From the NCBI RefSeq assembly GCF_964204645.1, contig NC_134027.1:353501-417500 (forward strand): DNA of 64,000 nt, in the 5' to 3' direction. The notes beneath the pieces are model-generated. The model saw nothing but the letters and a program-made list of their open reading frames with translations, had not been told where the DNA came from and searched no databases. How positions within the stretch are numbered: position 1 is the stretch's first letter; each line of letters begins with the position of its first letter. Shown here one piece after another: positions 1 to 11,700 of this stretch. The DNA comes from Tubulanus polymorphus (Eukaryota > Nemertea > Palaeonemertea > Tubulaniformes > Tubulanidae). A program made the position numbers and the translations under genes.

Positions 1-629
1 ATGATATTACTCATCCATGTGTTCTTGGGACCTAATACTATAATTGTTGGGCGCACAGCCCCGCTGGGCGCAGAGCCGAAGTGGGGGCACATGCGCGGTG
101 GGCGCACAGCTGAAGTGTGCACACAGCGGCGGTGGGCACACAGCCGTATCTTATGATTTGAAAGGACTGAAATTAATGAACAGAAAATTCTGAAGACGAA
201 CATGGTGTTAATGGAATTGCATTGAATCCCAAAGCATCCTGTATAAAGTAATTAACAATAGAAGATTATTTTTCGGTCAAATTGCGGGGATATTTTGTAT
301 TTGTTATCAAGAAATGTTGGCGTTAAACGAGCGCCTGGTGTATTATAACGGATCTGGTGTATACGTGCCAGTGCGGTCCCGTGAGTCCTATAGAATCATC
401 AATATCCATGAGGAGTGTGGGGCTGCACTCACTGTTATCTCGCAGCAGGCTCCAACAAAGAAACATCCATCTGTTCTTACCTCTTCATCTCCTGATATTA
501 ACACATTTCCTGCTTGCTGAATAAAATCCATTATTCTGTCAATAAACAGTCAGAACCGTCCTCTTAAAGACACCACGTGTCTTAGACATGTCTACAAGGT
601 GAAGGTCATTAGTAGAAAAAAAGAAACAG
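1..629. other. Region upstream of the first PACC1 exon
   Basis: No coding exon can be supported here. Bases 45-145 hold a loose GC-rich repetition of the words gggcgcacagc and ggtgggca. An open frame at 314-520 has no recognisable domain and no convincing splice sites. The missing N-terminus and first membrane helix of PACC1 must lie here or before the window, but no hydrophobic exon was found. Confidence 0.4.
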
Positions 630-3600
630 TTACATTATATGCATTGTATGATGCATACATTGTAAGAGACAATTTCCGTAAAGATGTAAATTCTCCGAAA
701 GTATCAATGACTCATAGGAAAAAGCTTATTTTGAGAAACCTGGCCTTGACCTTGTTTGATACACTTGTCGTAACTGAAAAGATACCTGGTCCCGATTTTA
801 TCAGATCAGTTATCTGTTTTGATCAAACACACGTGTACAACATGTAGGCTAGCCTTAAAAAGATGCTTTTACAACATTTAGCAACTCGTTTAGGGGTGAA
901 AGCAGTTACTGTCACAGCCATGTCGACATTCGGGCGGGCTGAGGGAGGATGTAAATAATTCAGTTATTCATGAATAGAGTTTGATGAAATGAATTTGTAG
1001 CTAATGGGTTTATGTTATGTAATATATATCTCCAGTTGGTTTTACTTTGAGTACGACGGCCATCACACGGCGGCCATCACTGCAATATGGTCGGGTTAAA
1101 TAGCACATGAGGGAACTATCAGTTTTACCGCCATCATTCAATTATCGTTTGGTGCATACAAATTACCGATGAAAGACATCGCGTTCAGATGCGTTCTAAA
1201 ATGCGGCAAGTGCTCGCACCACAAAACATATGTTTATCTCTGAGATAAACTACCTGTTCATCGGCGTTCTTCCGCTCAACGTGAAACGTTTGAAAGAACA
1301 TTGAAATATCATAGCGTTTACTCCGTCTATACTGCTGGGAAACAAATCCATGGAATAAAAATATCGGACTAAACAAAAGCTAACTGAGACCCCACGAGAA
1401 CGGGTTGTATGGATCACAAAACAAACAACTCAAACCACAGGACTCAGTAACATACTGTCAGTTCACCATCTAAATTAGTTATTTTCTATTGATTTAATTT
1501 AGTTGTGGTTTATTTGTTTATCATACAGAAAACGGTAATGATTTAGCATAAGAAACTCAAGATTTTAGTCTAAATATCTAAGATTTAGTCTCAGAATCTA
1601 TCGAATACGTTTTTTTTTTTAGAAATTCAACCTCCTTTTCACTGAGGCTCGATGATATTTATTCTGTTCCCGTGAAATGAAGGCATGATTTCAATCCATT
1701 TCATACAAGGGGAATGAAGTGAAGCAATTTCAACTGACACTTTTCACATTTACTTAAAGATATCACGGAAAGAACTGTCATCGCGATAAAAGGAAACCTT
1801 ACTTATATCAGACTTAGGAGAGATCTTCTCAAATTTGAGTATATTTCCTCAAATTCTTGTTTAACGGGTAGTTCAAGACGAACGAAGGGGCTTCTGGTAT
1901 TCTCTTGTGGTAGTCCAACTGAGATCTGTTGACTCTCGCTAGCAGTCCAGAAGACTGAGACGTGTTCGGACCCTCGCTAGACATTCAGGGCCGTCACAAA
2001 CCATTTAATCACTTTCTGTATCGAATAAAAAACAGGTCTACATAAAAAAGAAGGAAGTAGTTTTTGTCAGATAAATGGATCTGGAGAAAGACAAGACAAG
2101 ACAAGACATCAGAGCGCATTATCACTGCACTGATATCTCTCTAATCTATTCCTCGAGGCTTCCATCAACAACGACAGCAACAACCAGTAAACCAAATCAC
2201 CAGACTGCCGAATTGTATAGACCAATCCTCAGATGATAGTTCAGTAATTCAGATCATAAGGGGCACATGTAAAATCAGACTAGGAGAAATAAAAGGGTGC
2301 CAGTAAATCTAGAGAATATCCTGTAAATCTAGAGGATATCGATTTATATTCCAGGGAGACACTGTACCACCTCAGTGTTTAGTGTTTGTCCCTGATTGAA
2401 CGGAGCAACCACACGAGTTATCTTATATTCCAGATTCATACTTTCTGTGATCAATTTCTGTGATGAAACAAGAGACAGTTATTTTATGATTAACCTGACG
2501 CTGGCTGCTGGTTTCAGATTACAATTCATAGCTTGCCGGAGTCGCTTCCTTGACTCGGAGCCATTTCGCGGCACAGCATATTGTGTTGTTATCATTTGCA
2601 GAATAAAACATACCAAACGTTTCCTCCCTGTGACTCCCCTCCCCTCCCTCTCTGACTCGCCCTCTCCCCCTCTTTGACTCCCCTCCACTCCCCGTTACAT
2701 CACGAGGTGGCATTTTCATTTATATTTTTGCTAGTGCATTTGCCAGGGGCAAATATGAATGAATTTGAAATCTATGAAAAATAACCAGATATCAATATTC
2801 TTTATTGCTATAATGGAGTGAACTATGTCGTTAACTTCAATTTGGCATTGAACTAAATACTCAAAATACAAATCATTTTCATGGGAAAATTATTACATCG
2901 AAAAAGACATAAAACTGAGAATAGAGTGGAATAATTTAATTATCACAGTTTTTATGAGCAAAAATTTCAAATAGTAGAAACAGCGAAGATCGTAAAAGAT
3001 AATGTGATATAATTTGCGTCACAGAATTGAGAGATTCAATGGAATTAATGGAAAAAAGTAGGTCTGTAATGTACACGTGTTTGTAGTTTCATTTCATTCA
3101 CGTAAAAGCAAGGTTAGAAATGTGAAGACAAAAACCCAATGATGAGGCTAAAAATGATACTATTATTTCTCCTAATCGACTGGGTCATTTTATGAACCAA
3201 AATAGTGATCAGTTCATTTCTGTAGCTGCCGGGTTTGTTATGATTTGCTTGATCATGGCATGTAAAGGGTAAATAGGCGGCCGGTCGGGTCAACTTATAA
3301 GCTCAGCAGAAATAAGAAAAAGGTATCAATTTTTTAGCTTCAGTTTATGAGGTTGCAACCCGGTTCGATAACTCACAACTGAAGAACTAATTTTGAATTT
3401 GGCTTTCAATAACGAAGGTCAAGTGCGGAAGTTTGATTTTCACTTTCGATGCTGCATCCACTGCGGAGTCTAATCTTACCCGAGGGAGGTCTGAACCACT
3501 TCCTACTAGATCTAATCCTCAACTCAACACTTCACCAGTTTCAATAATCAGATTCAAAGTAAATGAACTCTTTCCCAGCACCTCTCACTGGTTTTCATCG

Positions 3601-6600
3601 GTATCGAATTGAAAACACCTTTCATACAAGCAGCAACAACAACAAACCTCGAGCATTGTTTCAGTGTATCTACATCTCTATCGAAAAAAAAACTAAACTT
3701 GAACATCCAATAACAAACTGTGAGATTTAGAAGTCATTAGGACACAGATTCCACCAGGGACTCGCCGTTTCAGAGTCCATACAGTTCCACCAGGGACTCG
3801 CCGTTTCAGAGTCCACACAGTTCCACCAGGGACTCGCCGTTTCAGAGTCCTCACAGTTCCCCCAGGGACTCGCCGTCCACAGTTCGTCTGTGGAACCAAC
3901 AAAAAATTGTCATTGAATGTGTCAGTAATTTTTCGTAATAAGACTTAGACTAGTGTTTATTGCGGCAACAGAGTCTACAAGCAATTGTTGTATTGTTAGA
4001 ATAGATAGTTACCACACCTGACTGGTCACCAGTTACCACACCTGACTGGTCACCAGTTACCACACCTGACTGGTCACCAGTTACCACACCTGACTGGTCA
4101 CCAGTTACCACACCTGACTGGTCACCACTCAGCTCACTGGTCACCACTGACCATTGCACCAACTTACAAACTCACTTGATCACTACAGCTCAGTGGTCTA
4201 GCGGTTAGGACGGCGGATTGTCAACTGAGAGTCCCAGGTTCGAATCCTGGTGGGGCTTAGTGCTAGGGTTAGGGTTACGATCAGCGGTTAGGGTTATGGA
4301 TCACGGCTAGGGGTACGATTGCGATATTTTGGTAAAACACTTGAAAACTGCAAACATTTTTGTGATTGTCTTAAATCTAAGCTCAGACTGCATTCAACCG
4401 AATGAACCCATTTGTTGAGATTGTTAGGATTGTTTATTTGTTATTTTATTTATACTATTAATGTGTTTATTTGTTTATTTCAGGTATTGTTGTTTATCCT
4501 GGTGGTGCTGAATTATTGGCTTGTGGACATTATTTTAACAACATTGTTACCTCAAAAGGTTCGTGTCTTTCTACTGATCTCTTCTGCTGTACAGCAGTAA
4601 TACATAAACTATCCACAGAATAAACAGTCACTGGAGAAACTCAGAAACAAATTCATTTATTTATGATAACACCATTGTATAAATAGATCACGGTGTCTTT
4701 TCTGTCCTCGGTTTCATTAGCATTTCCCGGGTGAACTGTGAGCAAAGGTATATATGTAATACGGGGACGCCGGGCAGAGAAACACGTGAGAAAATATTCT
4801 ATTAATTTCCCCGAAGAGGCAGTAAAATCTAACCCATAAAAATTGCGACAGTAGCAGCAGCACTACCGGGTCAAGGCTATTCAAGACAACTAGACAGCTA
4901 GGTCGTGTCACAACTACATATAGACAGCTAGGTCGTGTCAACCTACATATAGACAGCTAGACAGCTAGGTCGTGTCACACCTACATATAGACAGCTAGGC
5001 AGCTAGGTCGTGTCACACCTACACATAGACAGCTAGGTCGTGTCACACCTACATATAGACGGCTAGGCAGCTAGGTCGTGTCACACCTACATATAGACAG
5101 CTAGGCAGCTAGGTCGTGTCACACCTACATATAGACAGCTAGACAGCTAGGTCGTGTTACACCTACATATAGACAGCTAGGCAGCTAGGTCGTGTCACAC
5201 CTACATATAGACAGCTAGACAGCTAAAGGTCATGTTTTAGATAGGATCGGATGATGAATTTGTAGAGCCTTTTAATAAATATAAGAATTAAACTCCAGAA
5301 GATACAGGTGATGAGTTGAGACACTGCTTGTAGAGAGTCAATATCACGGAGGAGTTTGTGGTAAGGAATTCCACACGATACCAGTGCAAAATGTCCCAAA
5401 TACCCAAGTTTTTGATTGACCGCTAGTATGGAAGGAGCTCCCGATTTTTTTAAATTCATAAATGATTTGCCAATTTGTTCCTATTTTTCAGTTCGTCTGA
5501 CAGATTTAGATCTGGTCAATCGTAACTGTTCCTATGTAAATATAACCTATAAAGACCCGGTAGTTGAAGGGTTAACACGGAATGCTGTAGTCTTCAGAGG
5601 TCCGTCGACTATGGTTCAAAAGGAAGCCGTTTTTCTACATTTCCAACTGGAGGATGAAACGAGGGACTTTTTTACAGTGAGCTATTTTGTGTTTCCCGGT
5701 TGGGATGCATTCAATTCAAGGTAATAATCATTCACAATTCCGGACGATTATCAACACGAACCGGAACCGAAATTCCCAACTTAAATTCGATCATCCAACG
5801 ATGTTATACGATTTACCGATTTCAAACCCGCTGTTGTCGTGACTGGTCGGTTTGTAAGGGACACAACAAAGTGAGCATCAAATCAAATCAAAAAACAATG
5901 AATTAGAGGGATCTGAATTCTCTCTATTTCATGATCATGACCAAAGTTTCCGGAGGGGTTTAACAGAATATGCCTTTGAGAATTATAGTATATGTTACTT
6001 TTTGAGACTGGCTTCGTCGATGCACGAAACAATTATCACAATCTTTATCATTTGCATGTTTTATATATTGCAAGGAATTTTAGCCACAAATAAGAAGAAT
6101 AAAAATCACTTTCACCAATTTTGTACATGTCTTCCTTTGTCACCAGGGGGCGTTCTCACCACAGAGGGAAGCGCTTCATCAATGAAGACCCTACGTGGTT
6201 GTACACTGAGTGAGACTATTCATTGATGGCTTGAGTCACAGATTTATTAAGTTAGCGTTATTGCTTTATTTTGATTTGTAGCACTACGAAAAGTCAAGCC
6301 AGTGAATTAAAAGGTTACCACAAGGTGGCGCCTACGTATGCACTATCTTCCGGTTTGAGAATGTGGATGAAACTGAGTATGAAGGACACTTATATGCTTG
6401 ACGGTCACAAACATACCGAATTTAAAATTGAGGTATCAATTCATGCTTATCATACAGATCAGCGGTTCTACGCTCTCCGCTAGGGGGTGCTCGCATTTGC
6501 ATGCCACTTCATTTTGATTGGCTCTCCGCCTGTTTTCCGATCGCTGATTGGCCAGAAATTATCAATACGACCAATAATTTTGCAGTGTATATCCAGTGCA

Positions 6601-7074
6601 AGTTCCAGTTACTTAAAAGTTGATTACATGAAAATACTATAATAACAACAGTTCAGGGCTAATTTTCGCTTGTTAATATATCCATCTTTCAGTAAATGGA
6701 CCCTGCGACCTGAGAATCCTCACCTTTAGATATATTTCTATGACATATTGTATATTGTTCTCTGTTCTCTTGTATTACAGTACAGTGTAGTACGTCATTG
6801 GGAACGCAGGAACAAATCTCAACGTCATAAACATTTATTTTTCATTTTCTACGAATGGAAAAACGATTTTATCGAGGAATCGTTTCTCGTGTATACAACG
6901 ACCCCGTGGAATATAGGTGCCGCTCTATGCGGGGTTTTCCTAACGTTACATAAAGGCTACCAACTAGCTCAAACTTCTTATAAACGTATGAAAAAAGACA
7001 AACAGCGCCGGAGAACTATCAGACAGCGTCGTCAGGAGAGGAGTCGGGATTTCCCAAGGGCCGATACCGTGTGA
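630..7074 (+). CDS. PACC1: Proton-activated chloride channel (PACC1/TMEM206), 5' incomplete
   Basis: Homologue of the acid-activated, outwardly rectifying trimeric chloride channel of the plasma membrane and endosomes. Exons read as about 630-788 (start tentative), 4484-4558, 5492-5720, 6282-6432 and 6781-7074 (stop TGA). Codon phases agree at all four junctions. Exon 1 has a block aligning with the segment after TM1 (FRKDVNSPKVS). Exon 2 has IVVYPGGAELLACG, aligning with human IALYPGQAQLLSC. Exon 3 carries NCSYVNITYKDP and the beta-rich ectodomain. The last exon has FFIFYEWKNDFI, then TM2 with TPWN and CGVFLTLHK, and a basic cytoplasmic tail. The TM2 lysine equivalent to human Lys319, which sets anion selectivity, is kept (6952-6954). 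Exon 1 has about 15 residues more than human before the conserved Pro-Gly, and its donor (gtcccg) is weak, so that end could be misplaced. TM1 and the N-terminus are missing. Confidence 0.85.
3747..3881. repeat. Minisatellite, about 36-bp unit
   Basis: Nearly four head-to-tail copies of a unit containing the words ccagggactcgccg and tttcagagtcc. It lies in a PACC1 intron. The open frame it creates on the minus strand is a by-product of the repeat. Confidence 0.85.
4007..4126. repeat. Minisatellite, 24-bp unit x5
   Basis: Five copies of a 24-bp unit (agttaccacacctgactgg plus tcacc), all exact or nearly so. They are followed by a partial degenerate continuation (gtcaccact) to about 4149. The array is intronic in PACC1. 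Confidence 0.95.
4187..4257 (+). other. tRNA-like sequence with intact pol III A and B boxes
   Basis: This 71-nt stretch has tRNA proportions. The A box is TGGTCTAGCGG and the B box GGTTCGAATCC. The D stem is GTCT/GGAC and the T stem is perfect (CCAGG/CCTGG). The acceptor stem pairs with one mismatch and two G-U pairs. A seven-base loop would place GTC (Asp) as anticodon, but the anticodon stem does not pair. It is therefore more likely a tRNA pseudogene or the head of a tRNA-derived SINE than a working tRNA. Short TTAGGG-like words follow it. Confidence 0.6.
4892..5226. repeat. Minisatellite, about 30-40-bp unit
   Basis: About nine copies built from the words cagctaggtcgtgtcac and acctacatatagacagctag. 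A short sub-unit (cagctag) is itself duplicated in most copies. The array lies in the PACC1 intron between the exons at 4484 and 5492. Confidence 0.9.
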
Positions 7075-7850
7075 CACCGCTCCCTTGCGAGAAGTGGATG
7101 AATTACATGTGGGGACAACGCCCCAGTGATCGAGAGTTGGTGGTATAACACTGCCCCCTAGTGAGAAATAGGGGTATTACATGTGTAACAGTGCCACCCG
7201 GTGAGTCAAGTCAGCGATATGTCATTGACATAATGATAGATGGAATTTCAGCAACAGCGACCCCTAGTGAGGGTAGAAGGTGTTACAGGAGGGCTTCCCC
7301 ATGACACCGACCCGTTGTGAGGGTAAAAGGTATAACAGGATGGCTTTCCCCCGTGACAGCGACCCCTAGTGAGAAATTGGATTAACTTTGCGCTCAACTG
7401 ATATAACCGGGTCTAACATAATGAATAATATCATCAGCCTAGTTTTATAGGCTTGGATTGAGTTACTTTTAGTGCAAAACTAAAAACATTGATCCCAATC
7501 TTCTATACCAAATATTTGTTTGTTTTTTTTTACTATATATAAACCTAAAGTTTTTGAAATCGCTCCCTAAGAATAGATTTAAATGATAGAATAGCTCGTG
7601 TCTTGGTTAATGAAAATACGAATTTGAAAAGTGGATTTAAATGTGAATTTGTAAATGAGTTTTAAATCTGTCTTGTTTTTTTTAAACTGTCTGGACTTGT
7701 GTCCATTACAAAGACTCGAGAGATGCGGATAAAATTTTTGTACAAATAATAAAACTGTATGAAATACTGATTAGTTCCTTTGAATGGCTTTAAACTGATC
7801 AATTCAGAGTATGTTTGCCTTTATAGGAAGCTTTATACTTTCGAGGACCC

Positions 7851-7917
7851 GGTTCCACAGTTGTTGGCTATGGTTGACTGAGTTGAGCTTGAAATTCTTA
7901 GCCAACAACTGTGGAAC
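7851..7917. repeat. Short palindromic hairpin element
   Basis: Left arm ggttccacagttgttggcta (7851-7870) and right arm tagccaacaactgtggaac (7899-7917) are perfect reverse complements over 19 bases, around a 28-bp loop. The CCACAGTT core recurs at other hairpins and minisatellites in this window, so this looks like a short non-autonomous element of a dispersed family. Confidence 0.75.
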
Positions 7918-8534
7918 TTTAGAGGTTTATAGGTAAAATGCCTCTAGGCTATTATTAACACTATATCCAGGTTTTTGGACCAGGGTACCTCATAGGAAAT
8001 GCACATGTAGATAGATCATATCAACTTTGCTACGATTGAAAAAGAGTCCAGTTCCACAGTCATGCATCTTTGACAATAGAACCGAAATGGTCTTTAACTG
8101 GCCTTAAAACCTCGATTGTATATCTCTGGTTCCTGTCTAAAAAAAGTAAAAAAATCTTTTTATAGTATTTCATGTAATATATCATAATAAGAATATTTCC
8201 CCGTGTATTGAAATAGTTTTATGTAACTAACTAACAGGGCCCGGATCCAGCCTAGTGCCATAGTTTCCAGGATTCATTTCTTCCGCACATGGTCATCAGT
8301 TCATCCACCATAAACCGGGCCCTTCCCTCTCCCTCTCCCTCTCTCTTCTCTCATATTCTCTCTCTCTCTTCTCTGTGTGTGTATAAGTCATCATTGCCCG
8401 AATCCAGTTTTTCATATTCATGTTAAGTACTGTTTTTATATTTCACATGTTTACTGATCGCTGTGAATTTGTTTTTTATATTGTCCAAATCTTTTTGTTC
8501 CGTGATCTGATATTGTTACGGAAGTTGTATTTTT

Positions 8535-8540
8535 AATAAA
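8535..8540 (+). promoter_or_regulatory. Candidate poly(A) signal for PACC1
   Basis: Canonical AATAAA, 1.46 kb after the PACC1 stop and about 200 bp before the next start codon. Other AT-rich candidates (for example near 7746) could serve instead. Confidence 0.4.
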
Positions 8541-8742
8541 ATGCCCTACCATAAAAAAAATAAACTAAAGGTCTGATTTTCTGTTTTTGTTGTCATTGGA
8601 AAATTCATTCGTGGATTCAGCTGCGGATTTCCCCGAGAAGACGTCTCCAGCATCTCCAAGGTGACAGCCTCCTGAACGATACCGATTGTTAGTTAATCGT
8701 CTGCGAAATTTTGCAGATGAAATTATTCACGCAGTTTTCAAA

Positions 8743-11700
8743 ATGACCACACGAAGTTCTAAACCTACTAATTCTTTATCGGCTGGAAAACTAACATGCC
8801 AGCCGTTAAGCACGGTCCACGAAGGGTTACCGATGTGGGATCGGTTGACTCTGGATGCAAAACTACCCATGGTACCGTCACCGAAAGGCGCTGTCGTTCT
8901 CTGTACGACGAATCTTTGCGAACCGATTCATAAGCAGTATGTACAGGATTTTGATCTGACCGATCCTGGTGCACATGTTATGTCAAACGAGTACCGCGGA
9001 CTTCACGATCAACATCTGAAATCACTTTTGTGTACGCCACAAATGAGGAATCGTTTGTATCGTCTCGGTTTCATCACAGCCGATGGAAAAGTTCTGTGCA
9101 CGCTTCAAGAATTCAACAAATACCGGCAATATCTGAGACGACTCGAGTTGGAGCAACTGGCGCACGAAAGACGAAAACAAGACCAAGAACAAGTACACGA
9201 TATAATCCGTCGCAGACGAGGAGGTTACGCCGGTAGCGAATCGATCAAAACTCGCGAATTCAAGGCGCAAGAAGTTCGCAGACGTTTGAAAGAAAAATTC
9301 GAACTTGATCGAATTCGATATAAACATCTAATGGAGGAAACGGAAGCGAGGAGACAGAGAATTCAAAAGGTAAACAAAAATAAACTGCATCTTGATAATC
9401 AATAACAAAACTTAATGTTCACCCAGTCCTGGGAGATGGAAGTAGTTGTATCCGTCGTTTTTAGATCTACTGTGGTACATCAGATTGATAGATATTAGGC
9501 TACCTGGTGGCGACACGACCGTTAGACTTGCTTGTAATATACTAGACGCGTGTTAGACTATGCCGAAATTCTATAATCTAAGTTGAAAAATAATGTTCAT
9601 CGACACTGCGATTGGTAGGCCTACAGCAAAGTCAAATGAAACTACTGTCTGTCACACATGCTCTTCGTGCGACGTTTTGGTCCGTAATTTCGTTAATAAT
9701 CGGTTGATCTGTAAATATTATGCATCAATTTGTTCAGTAAGGAATTTGCATTCAGAAATAAATCATGAACTGGCAGAAATTTGTTTGTGTTTTCTTCTAT
9801 CAGCGATAGTTTACCTAGCATACGCTCGCGTAATGCTGAAAAACGGCTTTTATGGCCCGTCACGTGGCGCCACCTACTGTATTTTGATATGCTAATGAGC
9901 AGGTGATGACGTCACTGTAACGTTTCCGAGCGTCCGCGGAGCGGATTTTTCAGCATTACGCGAGCGTATGCTGAGTAAACTATCGCTCATAAATGAAAAC
10001 AAAAACAACTTAAGTGAAAATTGTTGTTTATTTCTGAATGCAAATTCCTCACTGAACAAATTGATGCATAATAAAGGTAGATAAACCGATTATTAACGAA
10101 ATTACGGACCAAAACGTCGCACGGAGAGTAGGTGTGACAGACAGTAGCTTGGACTTAACTAAACTAAACGATTAATGTAGAACTGGATCGGGAATCACAA
10201 AAAGAAATTATTTGTCTTTACCCTAAAAATCCAAAAGAAGTTGCATTTTTGTGAACTTGCAACAACAGTTCAGTGATCCTAATGAAGTAGGTAAAGTCTG
10301 GTAATTCTAATTACAGGAACAAACTGACAGAATGTCAGACGCCGAAAAACGGCGCCATTTCACGCGGTTGAAACGAGAAGGAATAATACAACGCAAAGAA
10401 TTGGACGATCGTCGACGAAAGTTAGACATTTACAAAAAGTGGCTTCGTGAGGACACGCGTAGAGCTAAACGAGCGAGACAGAGATTACACAGACAACACG
10501 TGGAAACAGAGTATAAACTAAAACAGGAATGGGAACAACGAAAACGGCTTCAACATCAGCGATATGTGGAGGAGGAGAAACGGAGAATCGAAGAGGAACG
10601 AATTCGTCTGAACAATATCGCCAGACGAGAGGAGATCGTTCGTAAACAACGACAACGACAAACGGAAATATTCGAGAAACTTCGAGAAACGATTCGCGAC
10701 GAGAAGGAAGAGAACGAGTCTAATTATCGCGAGAAATTGGAGCGAGCGACCACGAAATCCGAGCGTAAAGCCAGGCGTAAACAGCGCCGTAAAATGAAGA
10801 AAAAACAACAAGGACAAGCGTCGAGTTTGTTGAAGAGCACGTGGGACGTGACAGCGGCTCTGATGGGTATAGTCGTACAGGCCGATAGAGCAGCGGGTGA
10901 AGGAGAACTGATCACAGACGTGGAACAGACTGTAAGTAAACCGTCTGTTACTGAACTGGGACTCGGAGATTTCAGAGGTGCTGAATTCGATGAACAAGAA
11001 GTGATCATCGATCTGATTGAAGAATCTGATATTTGCGACAGCGAATCGAGTAGTTTTATTTCGATGGAAAGTATTACCGATTCAGAAGGCGGCGACGACT
11101 CGGACGCCGGATTCGAACCCAGACTTCCACCCGGCGCAGCGTTCAAACCGAAGAACAAATTGTTGTCGCATCTACAACGCGAAATTAAAGTTCGCCAGTC
11201 ATCCAGTTCGATAAACCTGTTCGCATTTAGTGGCGATGTTGACAGTAGCAGCAGCAGTGACGGGGAAGAGAGGGACAGCGATTTGGAAGCCGAGGACGCA
11301 AACCGGAACTTCGTCACCTTCACGGAAATGGCGCAGAAAGTCTGCGACGGTGTCGTGGATAACGTGGATAAAGTGTCTAAGTTTATCGTTCAGTGGACAG
11401 TGGCGCTGGCGTCGAAAGTCGTAGCGCCGGCGCTCGACACGTTCAACACGATCTACCCAGCGGGGGGTCGAGTATCACCGTACGATCGCCCACATCGACC
11501 TATACCACCTGATTCTCAGAGCGAACAAGAAGACGCGCCTGAACCGAAAGACAAAGGTCAAGTTCGTTTTAATATGGTACCGAACGTGATCGAGATTCCG
11601 GCTGCGGGAAGCGAGCAACAGTTCTACGCCGATATTAAATTCGACGAATCGGAAAGCGAGGATGAGGCTGAACATGGCGGCAGTTTCAACCAGCTGAAAG

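Larger units (their letters stand above)
789..4483 (+). other. Large PACC1 intron
   Basis: This is a 3.7-kb AT-rich intron between the tentative first exon and the exon at 4484. It contains two minisatellites (3747-3881, 4007-4126) and a tRNA-like sequence (4187-4257) followed by short TTAGGG-like words. I see no other coding exon. Confidence 0.5.
7075..8742 (+). other. PACC1 3' flank and spacer to the FSIP2-like gene
   Basis: From 7080 to 7380 there is a degenerate repetition of the words gacccctagtgag and gtgacaccg. A hairpin lies at 7851-7917. Pyrimidine-rich and TG microsatellite sequence runs from 8323 to 8385. AATAAA at 8535-8540 is a candidate PACC1 poly(A) signal. The 5' leader of the next gene ends at the ATG at 8743. 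No further gene is seen. Confidence 0.5.

Noticed and set aside
4187-4257. Functional tRNA-Asp(GTC)
   Set aside because: Anticodon stem does not pair and the acceptor stem has a mismatch; kept only as a tRNA-like sequence.
4262-4310. Telomere or interstitial telomeric repeat
   Set aside because: Only a few interrupted TTAGGG words; far too short to call a telomere.
9593-9895. 100-residue frame in the FSIP2-like intron
   Set aside because: Lies mostly in the left arm and spacer of the fold-back element; no similarity to a transposase.
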